Source of the DNA: Myxococcales bacterium
Lineage (GTDB): Bacteria; Myxococcota_A; Polyangia; Haliangiales; Haliangiaceae
Direction of reading: 5' to 3'
DNA: 32,518 nt
NCBI GenBank assembly: GCA_028287115.1
Contig: JAQBQF010000255.1
Location: forward strand, 1-32,518
The position numbers and the translations under genes were made by a program. The notes beneath the pieces are model-generated. The model searched no databases and was not told the DNA's origin. It saw only the letters and a program-made list of their open reading frames with translations. This document shows, piece after piece, positions 15,819-22,848 of this stretch; the stretch's first letter is position 1; the number at the start of each line of letters is the position of its first letter.

Positions 15819-16604
15819 ATGTCGTCCGCACGCATGCCCGTTCTGTTCATCGGCCACGGCTCGCCGATGAATGCGATCGCTGATAACGCATGGACCCGAG
15901 GCTTCAGGGCGCTCGGCGATGCGCTGCCGAAGGCGCGCGCGATCCTCGCGGTTTCGGCCCACTGGTACGTCGACGGCACGCTCCTCACGGCGAATGATCC
16001 GCCGGAGACGATCCACGATTTCGGTGGATTTCCTCGGGAGCTCTACGAGATCCAATATCCTGCACGCGGCAGCACCGAGCTCGCGAAGCGCGTCGAGACC
16101 TTGCTCGCCTCGCGCGAGGCAGCGCTGTCGAGTGACTGGGGACTCGATCACGGCACGTGGACGGTGCTCCGTCACATGCGGCCTGCCGCCGATCTGCCGG
16201 TCGTGCAGCTCAGCATCGATCAGCGCCTGTCACCCGCCGAGCACCTCGCGATCGGGCGCGCGCTCGAGCCGCTGCGCGACGAGGGCATCCTCATCGTCGC
16301 GAGCGGCAATGTCACCCACAACCTGCGCCACGCCTTCCGGAGCATGCAGACCGGCGATCAGACGCGACCTGCGTGGGCCGCGCAGTTCGATCACGAGATC
16401 GAGGCCGCGGTGATGCAGCACGATGATCAACGGCTGGTATCCGGAATCACGTCGGACCACGCACGGCTAGCGCACCCGAGCCTCGATCACTATCTGCCGC
16501 TGCTCTATGCGGCCGGCGCCTCGACGCGCGACGACGCCGTGTCATTCCCCACGACGGGCTGGGATCTCGGATCGCTCTCTATGCGCTCGATCCGGTTCGG
16601 CTAG
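15819..16604 (+). CDS. ygiD: LigB/YgiD-type extradiol dioxygenase (4,5-DOPA dioxygenase family)
   Basis: A 261-residue protein closely following E. coli YgiD from the first residues (MSSARMPVLFIGHGSPMNAI) to the end (LPLLYAAGA...LGSLSMRSIRFG). The metal ligands expected for this family are present: H13 in GHGSPM, H48 in SAHWY, H167 in GNVTHNLRH and H224 in LDHYLPLLY. TIHDFGGFP and WGLDHGTWTVL are further family blocks. YgiD-like enzymes use a non-heme divalent metal to cleave catechol rings such as L-DOPA; the natural bacterial substrate is uncertain. The start is set by alignment with YgiD. The OsmC gene begins 10 nt after its stop. Confidence 0.92.
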   Translation: MSSARMPVLFIGHGSPMNAIADNAWTRGFRALGDALPKARAILAVSAHWYVDGTLLTANDPPETIHDFGGFPRELYEIQYPARGSTELAKRVETLLASREAALSSDWGLDHGTWTVLRHMRPAADLPVVQLSIDQRLSPAEHLAIGRALEPLRDEGILIVASGNVTHNLRHAFRSMQTGDQTRPAWAAQFDHEIEAAVMQHDDQRLVSGITSDHARLAHPSLDHYLPLLYAAGASTRDDAVSFPTTGWDLGSLSMRSIRFG

Positions 16605-16607
16605 ACT
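16602..16607 (+). promoter_or_regulatory. TAnnnT -10-like element for leaderless start at 16615
   Basis: TAGACT starts on the stop codon of the dioxygenase gene and ends 7 nt before the OsmC ATG. No Shine-Dalgarno is visible, suggesting an internal leaderless promoter. Confidence 0.4.
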
Positions 16608-16614
16608 TCCACAT

Positions 16615-17079
16615 ATGTCGGAGCATCGAGCGACGATCACTTGGAAGTCCGCGGCGAGCGGAGATGACTTTCGCAAGGGCCGGTACTCGCGCGAGCACAC
16701 GTGGGTCTTCGACGGCGGCCTCACCGTGCCCGGATCGCCGTCGCCGCACGTCGTGCCGGTGCCCTGGTCGAATCCGGCCCACGTCGATCCCGAGGAAGCG
16801 TACGTCGCCTCGATCTCGAGCTGCCACATGCTGACGTTTCTCTACGTCGCCGCGAAGGCCGGCTTCGTCGTCGAGAGCTATCGCGATGACGCGGTCGGCG
16901 TGATGGCGAAGAACGAACGTGGTGCGAGCTGGATCGCTCGCGTGACCCTGACACCGCGGATCGCGTACGCGGGTGACAAGCAGCCGAGCGCCGAGGACCT
17001 CGCGCGCCTGCATCACGCGGCGCACGACGGGTGCTTCATCGCGAATTCGATCAAGACCGAGGTCGTCGTCGCAAGCTGA
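16615..17079 (+). CDS. OsmC/Ohr-family peroxiredoxin-like protein
   Basis: A 154-residue cytoplasmic protein of normal OsmC length. The two redox cysteines are C70 (SISSCHML, at the start of the central helix) and C140 (HDGCFIANSI). The pattern DPEEAYVASISSCHMLTFLYVAAKAGF is typical of the OsmC superfamily. Members reduce organic hydroperoxides with the paired cysteines using dithiol donors. Long N-terminal strands (WKSAASGDDFRKGRYSREH) suggest the YhfA/OsmC-like branch rather than classic Ohr. ATG 16615 was chosen because it starts the first beta strand; the in-frame upstream part overlaps the dioxygenase gene. It ends 1 nt from the convergent response-regulator stop. Confidence 0.88.
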   Translation: MSEHRATITWKSAASGDDFRKGRYSREHTWVFDGGLTVPGSPSPHVVPVPWSNPAHVDPEEAYVASISSCHMLTFLYVAAKAGFVVESYRDDAVGVMAKNERGASWIARVTLTPRIAYAGDKQPSAEDLARLHHAAHDGCFIANSIKTEVVVAS

Positions 17080-17080
17080 G

Positions 17081-18502
17081 CTATTCCTGCGGACCGCTCG
17101 CGGCGGGCGGCGCCGGTGGGGCAGGTGGCTGCTCTTCCGGCGGCTTCGGCGGCTGTAGCGGCTCTTCGAGGCGGCGGTACAGCGAGCGGCGATCGATCCC
17201 GAGCGCGCGCGCGGCCTGCGTCTTGTTGCCGCCGACCGCGTTCAGCACGTGGCGGACGTAACGACGCTCCATCTCGTCGAGCGTGATCATCTCGCACGTC
17301 GACTCGGTGCTGATCACGAGGTTCGAGCTGCTGTGCTCCTGGAGCTTCGCCGGGAGATCGTCGACCGTAATTTCGTCGAGGCGACACAGCGCGACCGCGC
17401 GCTCGATGCAGTTCTCGAGCTCGCGCACGTTACCCGGCCAGTCGTAGTGCATCAGCAAGCGCGCGGCGGGGCTCGAGATGCCTTCGACCGGCTTGTGCGT
17501 GCGCGTCGCGATCCGCTTCAGGAAGTACTGCGCGAGCATCAGGATGTCGTTCTGGCGCGCGCGCAACGGTGGGACGTGAATCGCGACGACGTTGATTCGA
17601 TAGAACAGATCTTCGCGGAACCGCTTCTCCTCGACCGCGGTCTCGAGATCGCGGTTGCTCGCGGTGACGACGCGCGCTTGAAACGGCACTTCTTCGTCGC
17701 CGCCGACGGGCCGCACGGTCCGCTGTTGCAGGACGCGCAGGATCTTGACCTGCATCTCCATCGGCATCTCGCCGATCTCGTCGAGGAAGATCGTGCCGGC
17801 ACCGGCTTGCACGAACAGACCGGGGCGCGACTGCTTGGCATCGGTGAACGCGCCGCGCACATGACCGAAGAGCTCGCTCTCGAGGAGCGGCGCCGGCATC
17901 GCCGCGCAATTGACGGCGACGAACGGCTGATCGCGCCGAGGCGACGAGTTGTGAAGAGCGCGCGCGACGAGCTCCTTGCCGGTACCAGACTCGCCGATCA
18001 CGAGCACGGTGGCGTCGCTGTCGGAGACGCGTCGGATCATGTCGACCGTCTCGCGGATCGCGGCACTGTTGCCGACGATGCCGTCCGAAGGCGCGTCCTT
18101 TGCGGCGATCCGCAACGACTTGAGCTCTTGCTTGAGCGAGAGATGCTCCATCGCGCGCGACACCGAGATCGCGAGCGCGTCGGCTTTGACCGGTTTGATG
18201 ATGAAGTCGTATGCGCCGGCGCGAATGGCGCCGATCGCGGTATCGAGCACGCCGAGTCCGGTCACGATGATCGCGAGCACGTCGGGATGATGATCGCGAA
18301 GCTCCTGGCACAGCTCGATGCCGGACATCCCCGGCATCTGCACGTCGGTGACGACGATGTCGACCGGACGCGCCCGCAGCCGCTCCAAACATTCCGCTGC
18401 CGAGTGGACCTCGATCGCTTCGAAGCCTCTGCGGCGCAACACATCGCGCAGCAGCGTTGCCGTGTCGACATCGTCATCGACGACGAGGATGGTTCCGTTC
18501 AT
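17081..18502 (-). CDS. NtrC-family sigma54-dependent response regulator
   Basis: A 473-residue regulator with three domains. The receiver is at 4-120, with acidic pocket D9-D10-D11, phospho-acceptor D53 and K103. The AAA+ sigma54-activation domain is at about 142-385: Walker A GESGTGKE 170-177, GAFTDA 217-222 (variant of the GAFTGA sigma54 loop), Walker B IFLDE 238-242, and WPGNVRELEN 355-364. The Fis-type helix-turn-helix is at 410-446 (GGNKTQAARALGIDRRSLYRRL). The Pro-rich tail of about 25 residues is unusual. No histidine kinase gene is nearby, so it is an orphan, as is common in myxobacteria. The start at 18502 is supported by AGGGAG about 6 nt upstream and by the receiver's first strand. 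A palindrome 45-61 nt upstream may be an autoregulatory site. Confidence 0.95.
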   Translation of the reverse strand: MNGTILVVDDDVDTATLLRDVLRRRGFEAIEVHSAAECLERLRARPVDIVVTDVQMPGMSGIELCQELRDHHPDVLAIIVTGLGVLDTAIGAIRAGAYDFIIKPVKADALAISVSRAMEHLSLKQELKSLRIAAKDAPSDGIVGNSAAIRETVDMIRRVSDSDATVLVIGESGTGKELVARALHNSSPRRDQPFVAVNCAAMPAPLLESELFGHVRGAFTDAKQSRPGLFVQAGAGTIFLDEIGEMPMEMQVKILRVLQQRTVRPVGGDEEVPFQARVVTASNRDLETAVEEKRFREDLFYRINVVAIHVPPLRARQNDILMLAQYFLKRIATRTHKPVEGISSPAARLLMHYDWPGNVRELENCIERAVALCRLDEITVDDLPAKLQEHSSSNLVISTESTCEMITLDEMERRYVRHVLNAVGGNKTQAARALGIDRRSLYRRLEEPLQPPKPPEEQPPAPPAPPAASGPQE

Positions 18503-18546
18503 ACGAGCTCCCTGAAACCGCGCGGCACCACTAACGGGTAACACGC

Positions 18547-18563
18547 CTTTACCGAGGGTAAAG
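18547..18563. promoter_or_regulatory. Palindromic site upstream of the NtrC-type gene
   Basis: CTTTACC-gag-GGTAAAG is a perfect 7-bp inverted repeat 45-61 nt upstream of the ATG at 18502. A further GGTAA half-site lies at 18536-18540. This is suited to a dimeric regulator, perhaps the NtrC-like protein itself; no -24/-12 sigma54 promoter was recognised in this 198-nt gap. Confidence 0.45.
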
Positions 18564-18700
18564 CATTGAAAACGCTGTGCGTAATCGCGCACGTGCGGCG
18601 CTGACACAAGATCTCTGATCGCACGCGGAAATCCGTGACTGCGAGTGCCGATCAGCTCGAATGAGGGTGCCCTCGCGTTCGAGAGCTCCGCGTCGAGTGA

Positions 18701-19033
18701 TTACTCCGTCGGATCGAGGTCGTCGAGGATGATCGGGATCGTCGCGTTGTGAGCGGGCGCAGCCTTGCGAGCGGGCACCGCCGGTGCGGGGATCACGGGC
18801 TTTGGCGCTTTCGCATCTGCCGCGGGCTTGGCCGCTTTCGCCTCGGCCGCGGGCTTGGCCGGTTTCGTCTCGGCGAGACCCGTACCGCAACCGCCGCAGA
18901 ACGTGACGGCAAGGTTCACGAAGCCACAGCTCGCGCACGCGGGTCCGAGCTTGAGCCCGCAGCCACCGCAAAACAGCCGCCAGGGATCGTTGTGGAACCC
19001 GCAGCTACATTTGATCGACGAGGGACCGCGCAT
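18701..19033 (-). CDS. Small double zinc-ribbon protein with Ala/Lys/Pro-rich tail
   Basis: A 110-residue cytoplasmic protein. Residues 9-50 carry two treble-clef or zinc-ribbon modules: CSCGFHN...FCGGCG and CASCGFVN...FCGGCG, eight paired cysteines in all. They are followed by a low-complexity linker rich in KPAAEAKAAKP repeats and a short conserved-looking acidic end PIILDDLDPTE. This resembles the double zinc ribbon (DZANK-like) modules found at the ends of signalling proteins, here alone. Function unknown; protein-protein docking is likely. A TACTCT box lies 4 nt before the ATG with no strong Shine-Dalgarno. It is downstream of the tRNA pair on the same strand. Confidence 0.75.
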   Translation of the reverse strand: MRGPSSIKCSCGFHNDPWRLFCGGCGLKLGPACASCGFVNLAVTFCGGCGTGLAETKPAKPAAEAKAAKPAADAKAPKPVIPAPAVPARKAAPAHNATIPIILDDLDPTE

Positions 19034-19068
19034 CCCTAGAGTATCGACCGTCTTGGCGGCGAAAACAG

Positions 19069-19143
19069 TGGTGACCCCATCGAGACTTGAACTCGAGTTT
19101 TCTGCGTGAGAGGCAGACGTCCTAACCGCTAGACTATGGGGCC
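19069..19143 (-). tRNA. tRNA-Glu (CTC anticodon)
   Basis: The minus strand folds into a full cloverleaf: acceptor GGCCCCA/TGGGGTC with one G-U pair, D stem GTCT/GGAC, anticodon stem TCTGC/GCAGA with loop CTCTCAC (anticodon CTC, reading GAG), and T arm TCGAG-TTCAAGT-CTCGA. The discriminator is A, and CCA is encoded (19069-19071). It lies 58 nt after tRNA-Gln on the same strand and is probably co-transcribed with it. Confidence 0.95.
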
Positions 19144-19201
19144 GGTCGGAAGAGCCGACGTTCTACCCGTAGCGGTCAGAACGGTCAAGCATCTTCGAGG
19201 G

Positions 19202-19272
19202 TTCGGGGACATGGATTCGAACCATGATAGTCAGATCCAGAGTCTGACGTCCTACCATTAGACGATCCCCGA
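19202..19272 (-). tRNA. tRNA-Gln (CTG anticodon)
   Basis: The minus strand gives a perfect acceptor TCGGGGA/TCCCCGA, D stem GTCT/GGAC (one U-G pair), anticodon stem TCAGA/TCTGA with loop CTCTGGA (anticodon CTG, reading CAG), and T arm CATGG-TTCGAAT-CCATG. The 3' end after the discriminator A reads CCC, so the CCA end is not encoded, unlike the neighbouring tRNA-Glu. Confidence 0.94.
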
Positions 19273-19283
19273 TCGGGTGTTGG

Positions 19284-19312
19284 TTTCTATCGGCCCGCCG
19301 AAGTTTCGTCAA
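19284..19312 (-). promoter_or_regulatory. Sigma70-type promoter of the tRNA-Gln/tRNA-Glu pair
   Basis: On the minus strand, TTGACG (19307-19312, five of six to consensus), a 17-nt spacer and TAGAAA (19284-19289, four of six) precede the tRNA-Gln 5' end at 19272 by 11 nt. The TGA stop of the upstream small gene lies inside the -35 box. Confidence 0.65.
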
Positions 19313-19629
19313 GAGGACGCGCGCGGCACGAAGAAGATCAAGGTCTTGCCGGCCGACCGAAGCACGTGGATCGCGAGCCATGTCGTCGAGGACGTCTCGC
19401 TGACGAACCGGGTCAGCTCGACACCACGAGACCGGTACGGCCCGAGCTGCTTGACCGCGATGCCGCGCCCGTCGAGGTCCTTGGCGATGAAGTCGGTCGT
19501 CTCGCGCAGCCCGCGTCCGGACACCAGTTGCCCCTGGGCATCCTTGCGGGTCCCCGGCGGGAGCCGGATCTCCGGATCCGCCAGGGCGACGCAGGACCAC
19601 AACAAGGTCGCGACAATGATGCTCCGCAT
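19309..19629 (-). CDS. Small exported protein, unknown function
   Basis: A 106-residue protein with a clear Sec signal peptide (MRSIIVATLLWSCVALADP, cleavage near ALA-DP) and a mature part of about 85 residues rich in beta strands (GIAVKQLGPYRSRGVELTRFV, TTWLAIHVLRSAGKTLIFFVP). No Cys is retained at a lipobox position, so it is probably periplasmic. I do not recognise the family. An upstream ATG at 19647 would add MLRKFR to the signal peptide and is possible; neither start has a good Shine-Dalgarno. It is divergent from the Gly/Ser/Ala lipoprotein gene at 19665, with a very short gap. Its stop codon overlaps the -35 box of the tRNA promoter. Confidence 0.65.
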   Translation of the reverse strand: MRSIIVATLLWSCVALADPEIRLPPGTRKDAQGQLVSGRGLRETTDFIAKDLDGRGIAVKQLGPYRSRGVELTRFVSETSSTTWLAIHVLRSAGKTLIFFVPRASS

Positions 19630-19664
19630 CCGAAACTTACGTAGCATGCGCACGGAGGCTTCAC

Positions 19665-20528
19665 ATGCGCATCGCGATGACGATTCTGGCCGCTTCTCTC
19701 GCTCTGTCCGGCTGCAAGAAGAAGGAGACCGCGGATAACGCGGCGGGCTCGGCCACGATGGGCTCGGGCTCGGCGATGGGCTCGGGATCCGCGGCAGCGG
19801 GCTCCGGCTCGGCCGCGATGGGCTCGGATGGCTCGGCCGCGACCGGGTCGGCGGCGGGCTCGGCTGCGACGGGCTCTGCAGCCACAGGTTCGGCCGCGGG
19901 CTCGAACACCGGTTCCGCGGCGATGGCCGGATCCGGATCCGCAGACGCGACCACGATGACTCATCACGCGGGCAACTGTCCGAGCACGGTGCTCGGCTCG
20001 ACGACAACGGCCGCGCTCAAAGGGTCCGCCGTGGTCGTCACCATCACGTCGAGCGACAAAGACGCGGTCAAAGCGATCCAGACGCGCACCGACGAGCTCC
20101 TCAAGGCCAAGCAGGACAAGAAGGACGCTACCCCGGGTGCCGTTCACGATCAAAAAGGCACGCACGGCGGCAGCCAGGGTCTGTGTCCCGTGTTCGTCGC
20201 CGAAGGCGCGAAGGCGACCTCGAAGCACGAGGCCAAGGGCGTCATCGTGACGATCACGGAGAAGGATAAGGCGTCGGCGACCGCGCTCAAGACCGAGATC
20301 GATGGCCGCATCACGAAGGCGGCTGACTGGGTCAAAGCCAACGTCAAAGCGGGCGACAAGGGAAATGAGGGCGGCGTCGGCGGCGGCAAAGGCGACGACG
20401 GCATGAACCACTCGGGCAAGGGCGACGCCAAGGGCATCGAGCGGAAGAAGGCCGGTTCGGGCGGCGGCAGCGGCACCGGCGGCGGTGGTGGCAAGGGCAA
20501 GGGCGGCGGCGGCAGCAAGACCAAGTAG
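19665..20528 (+). CDS. Gly/Ser/Ala-rich lipoprotein, unknown function
   Basis: A 287-residue lipoprotein: lipobox LSGC (Cys17), charged KKKE, then a linker of about 70 residues built from GSGSA, GSAATGSA and similar units. A folded middle part (about 100-220) has two Cys (NCPSTVLG, GLCPVFVAEG) and two similar strand-helix units, VVVTITSSDKDAVKAIQTRTDELLKAK and VIVTITEKDKASATALKTEIDGRI, which look like an internal duplication. The C-terminus is Gly/Lys-rich (GGGGGKGKGGGG). GGAGG 6 nt before the ATG fixes the start. Such Gly-Ser tethers are common on myxobacterial lipoproteins and probably hold the domain away from the membrane. Its stop abuts the convergent gene's stop. Confidence 0.75.
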   Translation: MRIAMTILAASLALSGCKKKETADNAAGSATMGSGSAMGSGSAAAGSGSAAMGSDGSAATGSAAGSAATGSAATGSAAGSNTGSAAMAGSGSADATTMTHHAGNCPSTVLGSTTTAALKGSAVVVTITSSDKDAVKAIQTRTDELLKAKQDKKDATPGAVHDQKGTHGGSQGLCPVFVAEGAKATSKHEAKGVIVTITEKDKASATALKTEIDGRITKAADWVKANVKAGDKGNEGGVGGGKGDDGMNHSGKGDAKGIERKKAGSGGGSGTGGGGGKGKGGGGSKTK

Positions 20529-21158
20529 CTACGGTCGCGGCGGTCGCGGGTAGCTCTTCAGATACTGCTCCTTGAGATCTTCGCGCATCGCTTTGGCGAC
20601 CACGGGATCGATGATCGCGCGATCGCTCTTGCCGATCGCCCAGTCGCTCTTGGCCTTGTCGTTCGCGAACGTGAAGTAGAGAACACAGGTCGGTTCGCCG
20701 GTCTTGTCGTAGTGGATCGCGCGCGCGCCGACGGTGCCGAGCTTCAGGTCTTTGACCTCGAGTGCGATCGGCGCGTTGACGATGTCGATGCGATACACGA
20801 CGAAGCCCGGCGCCGCGAGCAGCTCGGCCGCCGCTCGACGTGCAGCGACTGCATCGGCTTTCGGATCGGCGAGCACGCGTGCCGCAGACGTCTCGAGCTC
20901 GCTCGGGTTGATCCATTCGGCGTGCTCGGGATCGGCGGCATTCGTGAGGCCTGCGATCCGCCGCAGCGTGATGTTCGTCAGCGTCGCTCCGGTGAGCTCC
21001 TCGGGCTTGCAATCGTGCGAGGCAGCCGGCGCCGGAACGTTCTGCACCATCTGCTTGGCGACCGCGACCACCAAGGCCGGATCGGCCTCCGGCGGCGGTG
21101 GTGATTTCTTGCAAGCTGCAAGAACGACAGCGCTAAGCAGAAATGATCGTGCCGACAT
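20529..21158 (-). CDS. Lipoprotein of unknown function in the molybdenum-storage operon
   Basis: A 209-residue lipoprotein with lipobox LAAC (Cys16), then KKSPPPPEADP. The mature part begins with a helix (ALVVAVAKQMVQNV), has Cys in SHDCKPEEL and GEPTCVLYF, and a beta-rich core (GFVVYRIDIVNAPIALEVKDLKLGTVGARAIHYD). I do not recognise the family. Start ATG 21158 is preceded by GAAGGG; an in-frame TTG at 21170 is less likely. The start overlaps the end of the second amino-acid-kinase-fold gene by 26 nt, so it is the third gene of that operon. That linkage suggests an envelope-side role linked to metal handling, but this is only inference. Confidence 0.72.
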   Translation of the reverse strand: MSARSFLLSAVVLAACKKSPPPPEADPALVVAVAKQMVQNVPAPAASHDCKPEELTGATLTNITLRRIAGLTNAADPEHAEWINPSELETSAARVLADPKADAVAARRAAAELLAAPGFVVYRIDIVNAPIALEVKDLKLGTVGARAIHYDKTGEPTCVLYFTFANDKAKSDWAIGKSDRAIIDPVVAKAMREDLKEQYLKSYPRPPRP

Positions 21159-21936
21159 CTTGCCCTTCAAGTGCGGCGAGCACTTGGCCTGGCTTGAGCC
21201 CGTTGACGACCTGTAGCTCCTTGCACCAACGAGCGCGCGGCAAGTACTCGACGACGACTCGTTCGACGACGAGATCGTTGAGGTTGCGATCGATCAGCTC
21301 TTTGGCGGTGATCCGTGGAATGTGCGTCGCCGAGGGGACCTTCTTCGGATCGTCGGTGTAGAGCCCGTCCTCGTCCTTGATGAAGATCGCGCGGCGGGCG
21401 CCGAGGAACTCGCACGACAGGAACACGCCGGCGTCGGTGCGGTGAGGTGGGATCCGGCTGCCCTCCTCGCGCTTCTCCCAGTAGCCGAACGGCGGCATCC
21501 CGCTCATCACGGGAATGCAGCCGAGCGAGAGATACAGCGGCAGCTTCTCGAAGTCGTCGGGCAGCATGAACAAGCCGCCATGCCGGGCGAGGACCATCTG
21601 CAGCATCCGCGCGTTCTGCATCGGAATATATTTGCCGAGTGTCGCGACGACACCGGTCGGCATCTCGAGCTCGCTGGCGATCGCGTAGATATGCCGCGCG
21701 CGTGTGCCGCCGCCGACCAGGACGACGACCTGGATCCCCTTCTTCCGGGCCTCGATGATCTCGTCGAGGATCGGGAACAGCGCCGCGCGGCCGCGATCCA
21801 TGATGCTCTGGCCGCCGATCTTGACGACGCGGACGTCGGGCATCACGGCGACCGGTCGATAGTCGATCGAGGAGGGCTCGCTACCCGTGAGGGTCGATCC
21901 CGAAAGTGCGGACGCGATGATCCGGCGCTCGCTCAT
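21133..21936 (-). CDS. Molybdenum storage protein-like subunit (MosA/MosB family, amino-acid-kinase fold), second gene
   Basis: A 267-residue protein of the UMP-kinase-like MosAB branch (MosA 276, MosB 270 residues in Azotobacter vinelandii). Family stretches are VVKIGGQSIMDRGRAA (38-52), VGGGTRARHIYAIASEL (75-90), GMPPFGYW, GSRIPPHRTDAGVFL, FIKDEDGLYTDDPKK and LQVVNGLKPGQVLAAL...VGTII. In A. vinelandii, MosA and MosB form an (alpha-beta)3 cage that stores polyoxomolybdate at the expense of ATP. The conserved PPHRTDAG segment is shared with MosA; other parts look closer to MosB, so I do not assign a letter. The start ATG overlaps the stop of the upstream paralogue (ATGA). Confidence 0.82.
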   Translation of the reverse strand: MSERRIIASALSGSTLTGSEPSSIDYRPVAVMPDVRVVKIGGQSIMDRGRAALFPILDEIIEARKKGIQVVVLVGGGTRARHIYAIASELEMPTGVVATLGKYIPMQNARMLQMVLARHGGLFMLPDDFEKLPLYLSLGCIPVMSGMPPFGYWEKREEGSRIPPHRTDAGVFLSCEFLGARRAIFIKDEDGLYTDDPKKVPSATHIPRITAKELIDRNLNDLVVERVVVEYLPRARWCKELQVVNGLKPGQVLAALEGQDVGTIISA

Positions 21937-22766
21937 CGCGACCCCTTCGTGATCACGGTGCCGACGTCCTCGCCATCGAGCGCGCGTGTGAGCTGGCCCG
22001 GCTTGAGCCCGTTGACGATCACGATGCGCGTTAGGTTCTGCGCCGCGCTCCAGGTGCGGTACAGCTCTTCGTCGAGGATGTTCTCCGCGGGCATGTTCGC
22101 GATCAGCTCCTCGAGCGTGATCTTCGGGATCAGCTTCGCGCCGGTGTGCTTCTTCGGATCCTTGTCGTAGAGCCCGTCTTCGTCTTTGACGAAGATCAGC
22201 TGCTTCATCCCGAGCACCTCTGCGAGCTGGAACAGACCGAAGTCCGATCCGTGCATCGGGACTGCACCGTCGAGCGGCGGCGGCTCCCAGAAATGAAACG
22301 GCGGCACCGAGATCGCGATCGGCGTGATGCCCGCGAAGAAGTAGAGCGGCAGATCCCAGAAGTGCTCGCGCTGCATCGGCATCGAGCCGTGGGGCGCGAG
22401 CAGCGCGTTCAGCAGGATCGCGTTGAGCTCCTCCATCGCGCCGACGAGCTGCGCGATGCCGCCGGTCGGCAAGCCGAGATCCATCGCGATCGAGACCGTG
22501 TGGCGAACGCGCGTGCCGCCGCCGACCCCGATCACGATCTTGTGGCGCTTCTTGACGACCGCGAGCTCTTCGACGAGTGGCAGGATCGCACTCTTGCCGC
22601 GATCGAAGATGCTCTGGCCGCCGATCGACACGAGCGAGACATCGGGGAAGATCTGGAGGTCGCGCCCGCTATCTGTCTTCGACAGGACTTCGCGATCCTG
22701 CAGGGATTCGCGCATTAACAGGGATTCGATATGGGTGCGACCGTCGCCGCTGACGAGCTTCGTCAT
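21933..22766 (-). CDS. Molybdenum storage protein-like subunit (MosA/MosB family), first gene
   Basis: A 277-residue paralogue of the following gene. Its N-terminus (IESLLMRESLQDREVL, 13-28) matches the N-terminal helix of A. vinelandii MosB. Core motifs are VSIGGQSIFDRGKSA (46-60), GVGGGTRVRHTVSIAMDLGLP (80-100), FVKDEDGLYDKDPKK and RIVIVNGLKPGQLTRAL...VGTVI. The segment equivalent to IPPHRTDAG is changed to VPMHGSDFG, so the nucleotide or metal sites of the two subunits differ, as expected for a hetero-oligomer. ATG 22766 has GAGG 6 nt upstream; the GTG at 22808 would only add a non-conserved extension. No nitrogenase or molybdate transporter genes are in view. The alternative is another UMPK-like kinase, but paired subunits favour MoSto. 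Confidence 0.82.
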   Translation of the reverse strand: MTKLVSGDGRTHIESLLMRESLQDREVLSKTDSGRDLQIFPDVSLVSIGGQSIFDRGKSAILPLVEELAVVKKRHKIVIGVGGGTRVRHTVSIAMDLGLPTGGIAQLVGAMEELNAILLNALLAPHGSMPMQREHFWDLPLYFFAGITPIAISVPPFHFWEPPPLDGAVPMHGSDFGLFQLAEVLGMKQLIFVKDEDGLYDKDPKKHTGAKLIPKITLEELIANMPAENILDEELYRTWSAAQNLTRIVIVNGLKPGQLTRALDGEDVGTVITKGSR

Positions 22767-22848
22767 GTGCGCCTCGGAGAATACCGCCGAAAAGCGAACA
22801 GGCGCCACCGAGGGGCAGCGCCTTTAAGAACAACAACCTTGGTGAAGC

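Noticed and set aside
17249..18541. 430-residue plus-strand frame opposite the NtrC-type regulator
   Set aside because: The minus strand has all motifs of a receiver/AAA+/Fis protein; the plus frame is a codon shadow.
18503..18700. Sigma54 (-24/-12) promoter before the NtrC-type gene
   Set aside because: No GG-N10-GC element with the usual flanks was found; only the palindrome stands out.
21159..21170. TTG start at 21170 for the molybdenum-operon lipoprotein
   Set aside because: ATG 21158 has GAAGGG in front and gives a normal lipoprotein signal; the TTG itself overlaps that ribosome site.
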